Source: Gemella sanguinis ATCC 700632
GTDB lineage: Bacteria > Bacillota > Bacilli > Staphylococcales > Gemellaceae
Direction of reading: 5' to 3'
Assembly: GCF_000701685.1 (NCBI RefSeq)
Contig: NZ_JNJO01000008.1
Location: 44,664-108,663 of the forward strand
Length of the DNA: 64,000 bases
Shown here piece after piece: positions 36,910-45,571 of the stretch (position 1 is its first letter; the number at the start of each line of letters is the position of its first letter). The position numbers and the translations under genes were made by a program. The notes below the pieces were generated by a model. That model saw nothing but the letters and a program-made list of their open reading frames with translations. It was not told the DNA's origin and did not search any database.

Positions 36910-38064
36910 ATGTGTCAAAATTGTCAAAATAAAGTAGTAGGAAAAGCACCATTTAGAGTAGATCACGTAGGATCATATTTAAGACCAAAAGAGTTAGTAG
37001 AAGCTCGTGAAAAATTCGCTAAAGGTGAATTAAGCAAAGAAGAATTAACAAAAGTTGAAGATAAATTAATCGCAGAACTAGTAGAAAAACAAATTGCTGC
37101 AGGATTAAAAGGAGTTACAGATGGAGAGTTTCGTCGTGCATACTGGCACCTAGACTTTTTCTGGGGACTTAACGGAATTGAACACGTTCAAGGAGAAAAA
37201 GGGTATGCTTTTAAAGGGATAGAAACTAAACCAGATACAGCTAAAGTATCAGGAAAAATTAGTGGAGAAAATCACCCATTTGTAGAACATTTCAAATATT
37301 TAAGAGATATTACTAAAGATAAAGATGTAGTAGTAAAACTTACTATACCATCTCCATCACAATTATATTTCGAATTAATCCGTACAGAAGATCACATTAA
37401 ATCATATGAACAATTTTATAGTAACTTTGATGAATTAAAAGCAGCAATTGTTGCAGCATACAAACAAGTTATTAACGATCTTTACAATGAAGGATTAAGA
37501 GTACTTCAATTTGATGATTGTACTTGGGGAGCATTAGCAGATGATGGGTTTGCAAATCGTTTCCGTGATGAAAGACCACTAGAAGAAGTTCGTCGTGATT
37601 ATGCAGCACGTTGTTTAGCTTTAAATAATGAAGTAATTGAAGGAAAACCTGAAGATTTAGTAATCAATACACACGTATGTCGTGGTAACTTTGCTTCTAA
37701 ATGGATTTCACAAGGTGGATATCAAAATGTTGAAGATGAACTTTTAGCAGGAGAAAATGTAGATGCCTACTATTTAGAATATGATACTGACCGCGCTGGG
37801 GATTTCAAACCATTAGCTAAAGTTGGAAAAGATAAAAAAGTAGTTTTAGGATTAATTACATCTAAATTTGCTGATTTAGAAGATAAGGAAGAAGTTATCG
37901 CAAGAATTAAAGAAGCTAGTCAATACATTCCATTAGAAAATATTTACTTAAGTACACAATGTGGATTTGCTTCTACAGAAGAAGGAAATGTAATAACTGA
38001 AGAAGATCAATGGAAAAAAATTGCTTTAATAAGTGAAATAGTTGATGAAGTTTGGGGAGAGTAA
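36910..38064 (+). CDS. MetE C-terminal-like methyltransferase (YxjG/YxjH family)
   Basis: This 384-residue protein corresponds to the C-terminal, catalytic half of cobalamin-independent methionine synthase, as in B. subtilis YxjG and YxjH. It starts PFRVDHVGSYLRPKEL. Zinc-ligand positions are visible in NTHVCRGNF (His and Cys) and STQCGFAST (Cys). It contains GVTDGEFRRAYWHLDFFWGL, the family signature. It lacks the N-terminal folate-binding domain, so the methyl donor may not be polyglutamyl-methyl-folate. It is the second gene of the T-box unit. In Bacillus these genes are S-box controlled; here a Met T-box takes that role. Confidence 0.85.
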   Translation: MCQNCQNKVVGKAPFRVDHVGSYLRPKELVEAREKFAKGELSKEELTKVEDKLIAELVEKQIAAGLKGVTDGEFRRAYWHLDFFWGLNGIEHVQGEKGYAFKGIETKPDTAKVSGKISGENHPFVEHFKYLRDITKDKDVVVKLTIPSPSQLYFELIRTEDHIKSYEQFYSNFDELKAAIVAAYKQVINDLYNEGLRVLQFDDCTWGALADDGFANRFRDERPLEEVRRDYAARCLALNNEVIEGKPEDLVINTHVCRGNFASKWISQGGYQNVEDELLAGENVDAYYLEYDTDRAGDFKPLAKVGKDKKVVLGLITSKFADLEDKEEVIARIKEASQYIPLENIYLSTQCGFASTEEGNVITEEDQWKKIALISEIVDEVWGE

Positions 38065-38416
38065 TTGACTTCCAAAGAATCAGACAGCTGGTAGTTGTTT
38101 TCATAGCGAATCACCTTAAGATTAAAGGTTTAAAGATCAGTTATGAAAATGAAAATAAAAATGAAAACAATAAGATTGACATTGTAAATTAAAAAATGTA
38201 AACTAAAACCACATTGAATTCATTCGCTCAATGTGATCATAATTAAATAATAAATATTAATGTATATAGAAGATTATATTATTTCTAATTAATATAAGAG
38301 TGGAAACTAAGCTCGCGCCATAATTATGCATGGCTATATTAAACCATTATTAGAGATAGCTTTTTAGCAGTAATGTTTTATTACATTGATATTTTAAACC
38401 AAAGGAGGAAATGAGA
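38065..38416 (+). other. Long leader region between the MetE-like gene and oppA
   Basis: Inverted repeats are seen: TTGTTTTCAT (38095) with ATGAAAACAA (38161), ACATTGA with TCAATGT (about 38211-38234), and GCCAT with ATGGC. A promoter at 38176-38204 lies inside. The ~200-nt oppA leader after it has a GGCTAT...ATAGCTTTTT pairing that could act as an attenuator. I do not recognise any known riboswitch class. Confidence 0.5.
38176..38204 (+). promoter_or_regulatory. Promoter of the opp operon
   Basis: TTGACA (38176-38181), 17 bp, TAAACT (38199-38204); start would fall about 205 bp upstream of oppA. Confidence 0.75.
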
Positions 38417-39976
38417 ATGAAAAAGAATAAGTTGTTTATAGGAGCACTAGCGTTATTAATGGCATTTACTACAGCATGTAGTTCTAAAACGGAAAACACA
38501 ACAACCACTTCTCAGGATAAAGATACGTTCACTTATGCAATAAATAGTGACCCATCTTCAACAAATCCAATTAATGTAAGTGACCGTTGGGGACTAACTA
38601 TGACAAATATGATATACTCACCATTAATTCGTGTTGAAGGTGATGGATCATTAGTAAATGAGTTAGCAGAATCTACAGAACTTGCAAAAGATGGATTAAG
38701 CTTAACAGTAAACCTGAAAAAAGGTATTAAATGGTCAGATGGTAAAGACTTTACTGCAGATGACGTAGTATTTACTTATGAAACAAAAGCGAAGAAAGAA
38801 AACGGAAACTTCAAGAGTTTATGGATTAATGATAAACCAATCACTGTAGAGAAAAAAGATGATCATACAGTAGTGTTTAAATTCCCAGAGCCAAGTGCAG
38901 CAGCGGCAAATAATATTGCTACTGAAACATACATCATTCCTAAACATATTTATGGAAAAGTTAGTGATTTTTCAGTAAAAGATTTACAAGAAAAACCTGT
39001 AGGAACTGGGCCATATAAATTAGTAGAAAATAAACGTGGTGAATACATTAAGTTTGAAGCAAATGAAAACTACTATAAAGGTAAACCTAAAGTTAAAAAT
39101 GTAGTTTTACGTGTTATTCAAAGTGCAGATACAACTAAAGTAGCTTTACAAAAAGGTGAAATTGATGCATCATACGTATTACCTACTGATATTAAAGATT
39201 TAGATACAAATAAACTAGATGTGTATTCATATAGTGAAAACAGAATAGGATATTTAGGATTAAATACAAAAACTAATGAGTTAAAAGATGTTAAAGTTCG
39301 TCAAGCTATTTTATATGCTTTAAATAAAGGGGATATGAATAAAGCAGCTTACTTAGATGAGAAATATTACCAAAATCCATATTCAATTTTACCACCGAAT
39401 AATCCATATAAAACTGATGATGTAGAAAAATATACACAAAATGTTGATAAAGCAAAAGAATTATTAAAAGAAGCGAGTGTAAGTAATCTGAAATTAACAT
39501 TAGCATATACAAGTAATGACCCTGCTCAGAAAATTCAGGCAACATTTATCCAACAACAATTACAAGCAATTGGTGTTAATGTAGAATTACGTGGTGGAGA
39601 TGGTACAGCTATCTTTACAGAACTTAGAAAGAAAGATTCAACAGCTTATAATTTATTCTTAGGTGGATATATTATGGGTAACGATCCAGACTTATATTCA
39701 ACATTATTTGCTTCAAATGGTACATCAAATTACTTCCAATATAGAGAATCAAAAATTGATGATTTATTTAAACGTGGAGCAGCAGAATTAGATAGCACAA
39801 AACGTAAAGAAATTTACAATGATTTACAACGTGAAATTGCTAAAGAAGCATTTATTTATCCAATAGTAGATAACCAAAAAATCTTAGCGGTAAATAAACG
39901 CGTAAGTGGAGTGAATGATGCAAAATTAGTACCTATTTATACATTTGAAGATTTATCAAAAATCTCAATTAAGTAA
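38417..39976 (+). CDS. oppA: Oligopeptide ABC transporter substrate-binding lipoprotein OppA
   Basis: This 519-residue family 5 extracellular solute-binding protein has a signal peptide with lipobox ending TTAC (Cys21), followed by a Ser/Thr-rich linker. Family motifs include TNPINVSDRWG, the KWSDGKDFTADDVVFTYE segment typical of OppA/DppA, and PVGTGPYKLVE. It would capture peptides (or nickel/other ligands) at the cell surface; given oppBCDF behind it, peptides are likely. ATG 38417 is chosen because GGAGG is 8 bp upstream; the in-frame ATG 38411 is too close. A hairpin separates it from oppB. Confidence 0.88.
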   Translation: MKKNKLFIGALALLMAFTTACSSKTENTTTTSQDKDTFTYAINSDPSSTNPINVSDRWGLTMTNMIYSPLIRVEGDGSLVNELAESTELAKDGLSLTVNLKKGIKWSDGKDFTADDVVFTYETKAKKENGNFKSLWINDKPITVEKKDDHTVVFKFPEPSAAAANNIATETYIIPKHIYGKVSDFSVKDLQEKPVGTGPYKLVENKRGEYIKFEANENYYKGKPKVKNVVLRVIQSADTTKVALQKGEIDASYVLPTDIKDLDTNKLDVYSYSENRIGYLGLNTKTNELKDVKVRQAILYALNKGDMNKAAYLDEKYYQNPYSILPPNNPYKTDDVEKYTQNVDKAKELLKEASVSNLKLTLAYTSNDPAQKIQATFIQQQLQAIGVNVELRGGDGTAIFTELRKKDSTAYNLFLGGYIMGNDPDLYSTLFASNGTSNYFQYRESKIDDLFKRGAAELDSTKRKEIYNDLQREIAKEAFIYPIVDNQKILAVNKRVSGVNDAKLVPIYTFEDLSKISIK

Positions 39977-40028
39977 TAAATAGTCTGGTTTGCTAGAAAA
40001 TAATAATTATACTATTTATAAATAAATA

Positions 40029-40050
40029 GGCTGGGACAGTTGTTCCAGCC
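40029..40050 (+). terminator. Intercistronic hairpin between oppA and oppB
   Basis: GGCTGGGACA pairs with TGTTCCAGCC (one G-T pair) around GT, with a weak U-tract. It is likely a partial terminator or 3' stabiliser that allows more oppA than oppBCDF mRNA. Confidence 0.6.
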
Positions 40051-40084
40051 GTTTATTCATAAAGTACATGAAAGGAGTATTTTG

Positions 40085-41041
40085 ATGCTACGTTATATTA
40101 TTAAACGTATATTACAGGCAGTCCCTCTGTTATTTGTTATTTCATTTATTGTATTCTCATTAATTCATATTGCACCGTATGATGCAATTGATGCTCAAGT
40201 AACACCTAATATGACAGAAGAACAAATTAATATTTTACGTGAACAAAGTGGTTTGAATCAGCCGTTTATAGTTCAATACATTGCATGGTTAAAACAGATT
40301 TTATCTGGTAATTTTGGACATTCATTAGTAACTCATGTAGGAGTTGGGGAGGAGCTATTAGCTCGTATTCCTAATACTATTTCTTTAGTTTTACCAGCAT
40401 ATATTACAGCACTAATTTTAGCGATAGTACTTGGATTAATAGCAGCTGCTAACAAAGGTAAGTTTTTAGATAGATTCGTGGATGGATTAGCATCACTTGG
40501 TATAGCTACTCCTTCATTTTGGATAGCTATGCTATTTATTTACTTACTTGGTTACAAAATGAATATATTTCCTATTATGGGAATGCATACAATAGGTAAA
40601 GAAGGAGACTTTGGAGACTTTTTACAGCACTTCTTTATGCCCTATTTAACATTGGTTATAGTCTTCTTTGCAGAGTTAACTCGTTATGTAAGATCATCAG
40701 CAATTAGTCAAACTAATGAAGAGTATGTAGTTGTTCAAGAAGCATTCCAAGCGACAAAATGGCAAATTTTCACACGTCATATTAGAAAAAATGTTTTAAT
40801 ACCAGTCATTACACAAGTTGGTATGTCATTACCGATGTTAGTAACAGGAGCGATAATAACAGAAACTGTATTTGGTTGGCCAGGTGTTGGTCCATATATT
40901 ACGGGTGCTACACGTTCTTTAGACTACCCAATAATTATGGCAGTAATGCTACTGTCTGCGACATTAGTAATAGTAGGTAATCTAATTTCGGATATACTTT
41001 ATTCATTAGTAGATCCTCGTATTAGAAGAGGAGGTAAGTAA
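40085..41041 (+). CDS. oppB: Oligopeptide ABC transporter permease OppB
   Basis: OppB is one of two membrane channels of the peptide importer. The 318-residue product has the N-terminal LRYIIKRILQAVPLLFVISF, six hydrophobic segments, DRFVDGLASLGIATPSFWIA, and the ATP-ase-coupling EAA loop around YVVVQEAFQATKWQIFTRH. ATG 40085 is chosen: AAAGGAG precedes it by 7 bp, whereas the open frame upstream overlaps the intercistronic hairpin. oppC follows after 2 bp. Confidence 0.93.
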   Translation: MLRYIIKRILQAVPLLFVISFIVFSLIHIAPYDAIDAQVTPNMTEEQINILREQSGLNQPFIVQYIAWLKQILSGNFGHSLVTHVGVGEELLARIPNTISLVLPAYITALILAIVLGLIAAANKGKFLDRFVDGLASLGIATPSFWIAMLFIYLLGYKMNIFPIMGMHTIGKEGDFGDFLQHFFMPYLTLVIVFFAELTRYVRSSAISQTNEEYVVVQEAFQATKWQIFTRHIRKNVLIPVITQVGMSLPMLVTGAIITETVFGWPGVGPYITGATRSLDYPIIMAVMLLSATLVIVGNLISDILYSLVDPRIRRGGK

Positions 41042-41043
41042 TT

Positions 41044-41868
41044 ATGAAGAGATTTTTTAATACAATTAAAAGTTCTAAAGTTTATATTTTTTCAGTAATT
41101 TTTATAACTGTATTAATGCTAATTTCATTATTAGCTCCAATATTACCTATTGATCCGACAAAAACTAATATTAGTAGCTTATCTCAAGGGCCAAGTTTAC
41201 AATATTTATTTGGAACAGATGAAGTAGGGCGTGATTACTTTGCACGTGTTGTTTATGGTGGACAAGTATCGCTAAAAGTAGGGTTACTAGCCATGATAAC
41301 ATCAGTAATTATTGGTACGACTATAGGTCTTATTGCTGGATATCTAGGTGGCTGGGTAGATAGTTTATTAATGCGTATAGTAGATGTACTTTCATCTATC
41401 CCTTGGTTAGTACTTGTTATAGTATTAAGTGTATTTTTAAAACCTGGATTAACTTCTATTGTAATAGTAATCGGATGTTTTTCTTGGATGCGTTTGGCAA
41501 GACTTATAAGAGCGGAGACATTATCAGCTAAAGAGTATGACTATGTTGTTTATAGTAAGTTTACAGGAGTAAAGGCAACGACTATACTAAAAAGACATAT
41601 TCTACCAGCAATTATTCCAACATTAGTAGTTGCGGCTAGTTCATCTATTGCCAATGCAATAATGACAGAAGCAGCTCTGAGTTTTTTAGGTTTAGGTATT
41701 CAACAACCGATGACATCATGGGGAACATTATTACAAAATGCTCAACAGAGCTTGCAAAGTGCACCTCATATGGCGATAATACCGGGATTATTTGTAATGT
41801 TAACTATTTACTCATTTAACAATATAGGTAATTTAGTTACTCAATATGTACAAAGGGAAGGTGAGTAG
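41044..41868 (+). CDS. oppC: Oligopeptide ABC transporter permease OppC
   Basis: OppC is the second channel subunit. The 274-residue product has the N-terminal helix, the conserved YLFGTDEVGRDYFARVVYGG, and the EAA motif AKEYDYVVYSKFTGVKATTI followed by LKRHILPAIIPT. It has a typical six-helix pattern and normal length. It starts 2 bp after oppB and is followed within 1 bp by oppD. Confidence 0.93.
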   Translation: MKRFFNTIKSSKVYIFSVIFITVLMLISLLAPILPIDPTKTNISSLSQGPSLQYLFGTDEVGRDYFARVVYGGQVSLKVGLLAMITSVIIGTTIGLIAGYLGGWVDSLLMRIVDVLSSIPWLVLVIVLSVFLKPGLTSIVIVIGCFSWMRLARLIRAETLSAKEYDYVVYSKFTGVKATTILKRHILPAIIPTLVVAASSSIANAIMTEAALSFLGLGIQQPMTSWGTLLQNAQQSLQSAPHMAIIPGLFVMLTIYSFNNIGNLVTQYVQREGE

Positions 41869-41869
41869 T

Positions 41870-42736
41870 ATGGCGAATATAGTAGAATTAAAAAATTTAA
41901 AAGTAGATTACACACCTAAACAGGGTAATAAACAAGAAATAATACATGGAATCGATATTGATATAAAAAAAGGACATATAACTGGAGTTGTAGGAGAATC
42001 TGGTAGTGGTAAGAGTATTCTTATGAGAAGTATTATGTCAATATTACCAAATAATGTTGATGATAATTATGAAAAATTCTTATTTGATGGAAAAGAGGTT
42101 AAAAAAGGAGAAAAATTACCAATCTCAATGATTTTTCAAAATCCTATGACCTCTCTTAATCCTGTTCGCACAATAGGATATCACTTAATAGAAGTAATAG
42201 AAAGATTCCAGAAAAAATCTAAAAAAGAAGCTACAGAGTTAGCAATAGCTCAGTTAGAAAGAGTTGGGATACTAAATGCACCGTTAAGAATGAAACAATA
42301 TCCACATGAACTATCGGGTGGTATGAGACAAAGAATATTGATTGCTATGTCAATACTTGCTAATCCTAAATTATTAATTGCAGATGAACCTACAACAGCA
42401 CTTGATGTTACTGTTCAAGCGCAAATATTATCTTTAATAAAAAAATTACAAAAAGAAACTGAACTTAGCGTAGCTTTAGTAAGTCATGATTTCGGTGTTA
42501 TTGCTGGGATGTGTGATTATGTATATATTATGTACAGAGGTAATGTAGTAGAAAAAGGTAATGTTGAAGAAATTTTTTCTAATGCTCAACATCCATATAC
42601 CAAACAACTATTAGCTGCAGCACGATTAGAAAATAAAGAAAGTGAATTGCTAACTGTAGATTACGAACAAAATAAATCTGGGTACGTATGGGAAAAAGTA
42701 AGTGATACTCATGAATATTTGAAAGAGGTGGAGTAA
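41870..42736 (+). CDS. oppD: Oligopeptide ABC transporter ATPase OppD
   Basis: OppD is one of the two ATPases of the importer. The 288-residue product has Walker A GESGSGKS, the signature ELSGGMRQR, Walker B LLIADEPTTALD and the switch His in VSHDFG. The C-terminal extension with QHPYTKQLL is typical of Opp/Dpp ATPases. ATG 41870 is chosen (AGGTGAG upstream), rather than 41846 inside oppC. The stop overlaps the oppF ATG (TAATG). Confidence 0.93.
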   Translation: MANIVELKNLKVDYTPKQGNKQEIIHGIDIDIKKGHITGVVGESGSGKSILMRSIMSILPNNVDDNYEKFLFDGKEVKKGEKLPISMIFQNPMTSLNPVRTIGYHLIEVIERFQKKSKKEATELAIAQLERVGILNAPLRMKQYPHELSGGMRQRILIAMSILANPKLLIADEPTTALDVTVQAQILSLIKKLQKETELSVALVSHDFGVIAGMCDYVYIMYRGNVVEKGNVEEIFSNAQHPYTKQLLAAARLENKESELLTVDYEQNKSGYVWEKVSDTHEYLKEVE

Positions 42737-43629
42737 TGAGTAGAAAATATTTGACTATTAAAAATGCAAAAAAAGTATTTAAAAGTAAGGGGATAAGTGG
42801 TAAACCTACTAATACCGTTGCCGTTGATAATATAAGTTTAGATATATTCAAAGGAGAAACTTTAGCGCTTGTAGGAGAATCAGGTAGTGGTAAAACTACA
42901 TTAGGTAAAGGTATTCTGAATATTGAAACTTTAACTTCTGGAAGTATATATGTAGAAGGAAAAGAAAAATCTATATTAGAAATGTCTAAAAAAGAGCAAC
43001 AAGAAGTATATAGTAAAATGCAAATAATATTTCAGGATCCATACTCTTCTTTAAATCCTAGATTGTCAGCATTAGATATTGTAATGGAACCATTATTTAA
43101 AGAGAACAAAGAAGAAGCAAAAAAGAAAGCATTAGATATATTAGAGTTTGTTGGAATATCTAATGAAGATGCCTTAAAACTGTCTAATACTTTTAGTGGT
43201 GGGCAGAGACAAAGAATTGGTATAGCTAGAGCGGTAGTTACTAGACCAGATTTTATATTGTGTGATGAACCTACATCAGCATTAGATGCTTCTACTCAGG
43301 CTCAAGTTATTAATTTATTAAAAGATTTACAAAAAGAATTTAATCTTACATATCTATTTATTTCTCATAATCTAGGAGTGGTAGAATATATTGCTGATAG
43401 AATAGCAGTTATGTATCGTGGGAAATTAGTTGAATTAGGTACAACTGAGCAAATTATAAATAATGCTCAACACCCTTATACAAAGAGATTGTTAAATTCG
43501 ACACCTATTATGAATCCGTCAAAAGCAAGAAAAATGTTTGAAGAATTCGAAGTTTCTGATGAAGATTTTACAATCACAGAAAAAGAAAAATTAGAAGAAA
43601 TAGAAGAAGGTCACTTCGTTCTAAAATAA
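42736..43629 (+). CDS. oppF: Oligopeptide ABC transporter ATPase OppF
   Basis: OppF is the second ATPase of the importer. The 297-residue product has Walker A GESGSGKTT, the signature TFSGGQRQR, Walker B FILCDEPTSALD, ISHNLGVVEYIADR and the C-terminal QHPYTKRLL. Its start overlaps the oppD stop, so translation is coupled. Last gene of the operon, ended by a bidirectional hairpin. Confidence 0.93.
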   Translation: MSRKYLTIKNAKKVFKSKGISGKPTNTVAVDNISLDIFKGETLALVGESGSGKTTLGKGILNIETLTSGSIYVEGKEKSILEMSKKEQQEVYSKMQIIFQDPYSSLNPRLSALDIVMEPLFKENKEEAKKKALDILEFVGISNEDALKLSNTFSGGQRQRIGIARAVVTRPDFILCDEPTSALDASTQAQVINLLKDLQKEFNLTYLFISHNLGVVEYIADRIAVMYRGKLVELGTTEQIINNAQHPYTKRLLNSTPIMNPSKARKMFEEFEVSDEDFTITEKEKLEEIEEGHFVLK

Positions 43630-43635
43630 ATAAAA

Positions 43636-43668
43636 AGCTCTCAATTTTATTTTTGAGAGCTTTTTATT
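43636..43668. terminator. Bidirectional terminator between oppF and the reverse-strand gene
   Basis: AAAAGCTCTCAA pairs with TTGAGAGCTTTT around an 8-base loop, with T-runs on both strands. Confidence 0.85.
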
Positions 43669-43672
43669 ATGT

Positions 43673-43960
43673 TTAACCATTTCGTTTTTTTACTACAAAG
43701 AAGGGTGAACCAAAATTACAATATTCTAAAATATAGTCTTCCAGATTGTTAATGTTTTTAGGATTACTCCCATCTTTTGTAAGGATAAAGCCACTTAAAC
43801 GTAGTTTATCATGAGATATATCACCAACAATATATGGTTTGTTTTTAAGGACATCAACTAATTTTTCTTCGAAAGCTTCTCTTTGGAAAGCATCTTTGAA
43901 GTTATAAATTAGTTCATAGATAAGTCCATCAACTTCGAATACTAAATTGTTTTGTTCCAT
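43673..43960 (-). CDS. Hypothetical protein, co-transcribed with a carboxypeptidase-like gene
   Basis: This 95-residue soluble protein starts MEQNNLVFEVDGLIYELIYN and ends GSPFFVVKKRNG. It has no membrane segment or recognised motif; the middle contains KPYIVGDISHDKLRLSGFI. The ATG follows AGGAAGGA by 6 bp and lies 2 bp after the stop of the carboxypeptidase-like gene, so both share a transcript. The function is unknown. Confidence 0.7.
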   Translation of the reverse strand: MEQNNLVFEVDGLIYELIYNFKDAFQREAFEEKLVDVLKNKPYIVGDISHDKLRLSGFILTKDGSNPKNINNLEDYILEYCNFGSPFFVVKKRNG

Positions 43961-43962
43961 AA

Positions 43963-45162
43963 TTAATCCTTCCTAACTACTCGTCTCATAATATATAATG
44001 ACATGAAGACAAGTGAATATATAGCTAAAATACCAGTAGCAAAATACTTAGTACGATCAATTACCATAAGGGCTTTTTCTGAATTTGATTTCTTACTGAA
44101 GTCTTTATCCTCGATAAAATTGAATTTAAACTTGTCTAATACTCCAGTTGAATCGTTATTTTTAATGTCAGCATATACTGTACCTTCATTAGCTGAAATT
44201 GTTTCATATTTTTGGAATAGAAGAATTTTACTATTCATTAATAGGTAGGTGACATCTTTGATAGAATGTTTTTCATAGAATAAATCATAAATATCTTGAT
44301 CAAAACTAATATTTTCGTTATTTATTGTATAAGTTCCTGCTTTTAAAGCAAGTTTATATTGATAGTTTGAAAATAGATATTCATAAGTTTTTTGAAGTTT
44401 TTCGAAAAACTTATCTTTATCATCACTTTGATTTAATACTGTTACAAGTAATTTTGTGTTTCCACTATATGCGTACGTTACGCTATTTTTTCCTGAATAA
44501 TCTAGTCCAAGAACCCTAAATTTTTCTGATTCTTTAAATGTAATACTGTTTGTTACTTTTTCATCAGAAGAAAGAGTGTATTCTGGATTTTTTGTAATTT
44601 CTGTTAATTCAGGATAATTCTTTAAAATAACACTATTTAAGAATGTAATATCTTTTGCTGAACTAGTGTTGCTGTCAGAATTTTCAAGGTTTTCTAGTTT
44701 AGTGTTATTAAGAGACATTGCCCCAAGAATAGAATTAGCTTTTTCTACATCTACATTATATTTTGTAAAGATTGCCTCTAATAAGCTACTAGAATTCTCA
44801 TTTTCTAATAAGAATATAGCATCTTTAATAGTTAGTTCTTTAGTGATTTGGTATTTTGATAATACGTCATCACCTTTATTAATAGTTATTTTATCGTCTA
44901 AGCTAGTTTTTTTATTTTTCAAATCATCTGTTAATAAATATAAAGCAAGATAATTTGGTAATTTATTTACTGATACTTTTTCGTTTTCTCCACGTTTGGA
45001 AATAATTTTTCCGGTATTATATTCAGATATAACAATGCTAGAATTAGCATCACTAAATTCCGAAATGGCATTATTATCTAAAAATACGTCATCTGCTTTG
45101 GCAAGATTAGGAAATAGAAATGCCACAGCCATAACTAAAATACTAATTTTTTTAAATCTCAT
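43963..45162 (-). CDS. D-alanyl-D-alanine carboxypeptidase-like protein with degenerate active site
   Basis: This 399-residue product has a signal peptide (about 1-23, ending AKA-D), a peptidase S11-like domain (about 38-265), a C-terminal beta-rich part and a final membrane helix followed by RRVVRKD, the PBP5/DacA plan. The SxxK motif is kept (S64-V-N-K67), but the SxN motif reads NEN (121-123), and the KTG box region reads SGKN (GKN 224-226) in place of KTG. Catalysis as a penicillin-binding protein is doubtful; it may be a scaffold or a divergent enzyme. ATG 45162 is chosen (AAAGGA upstream, proper signal peptide); the frame runs on to 45225. Confidence 0.75.
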   Translation of the reverse strand: MRFKKISILVMAVAFLFPNLAKADDVFLDNNAISEFSDANSSIVISEYNTGKIISKRGENEKVSVNKLPNYLALYLLTDDLKNKKTSLDDKITINKGDDVLSKYQITKELTIKDAIFLLENENSSSLLEAIFTKYNVDVEKANSILGAMSLNNTKLENLENSDSNTSSAKDITFLNSVILKNYPELTEITKNPEYTLSSDEKVTNSITFKESEKFRVLGLDYSGKNSVTYAYSGNTKLLVTVLNQSDDKDKFFEKLQKTYEYLFSNYQYKLALKAGTYTINNENISFDQDIYDLFYEKHSIKDVTYLLMNSKILLFQKYETISANEGTVYADIKNNDSTGVLDKFKFNFIEDKDFSKKSNSEKALMVIDRTKYFATGILAIYSLVFMSLYIMRRVVRKD

Positions 45163-45571
45163 TATAAAAAAATCCTTTACATAAAAATTATTTAGAAAAT
45201 AATAAAAATAATTTTCTAAATACATACAATATAGTATAGTACAAAATTGTAAAAAATTCCATTAAGAAGGAACGGAAAGCAATAATTTATTTTAAATTAG
45301 AATAATGTGTAAAAGAAAATTAAATACAGAAATAGTTACTATCGATAAAAAATAAATAAACTATTTTCTAGTGATAAGTTTATTCTGAGATTCTTGCTTT
45401 AAATAGTAAATATAGATATAATTAACTATGGTAAATATAAAGAAAAAATGAATATAATATATTAGGAGGAATACAGCCTATGTGTCTCATCTTTGAATAA
45501 ATATAGCTAATAGTATAAAATTGAGTTGCTAGAGATGGGAAGTTAAAATATAAGGGTTGTTAAGAGAAACT
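45163..45571. other. Divergent intergenic region with a minimal ORF
   Basis: The region is AT-rich, with a near-palindrome at 45190-45222 (TTTAGAAAAT / ATTTTCTAAA). A strong RBS AGGAGGA (45464-45470) and ATG at 45480 open a 6-codon ORF (MCLIFE) that stops at 45500. The next gene starts 72 bp later with a weak RBS. Otherwise nothing is seen. Confidence 0.55.
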
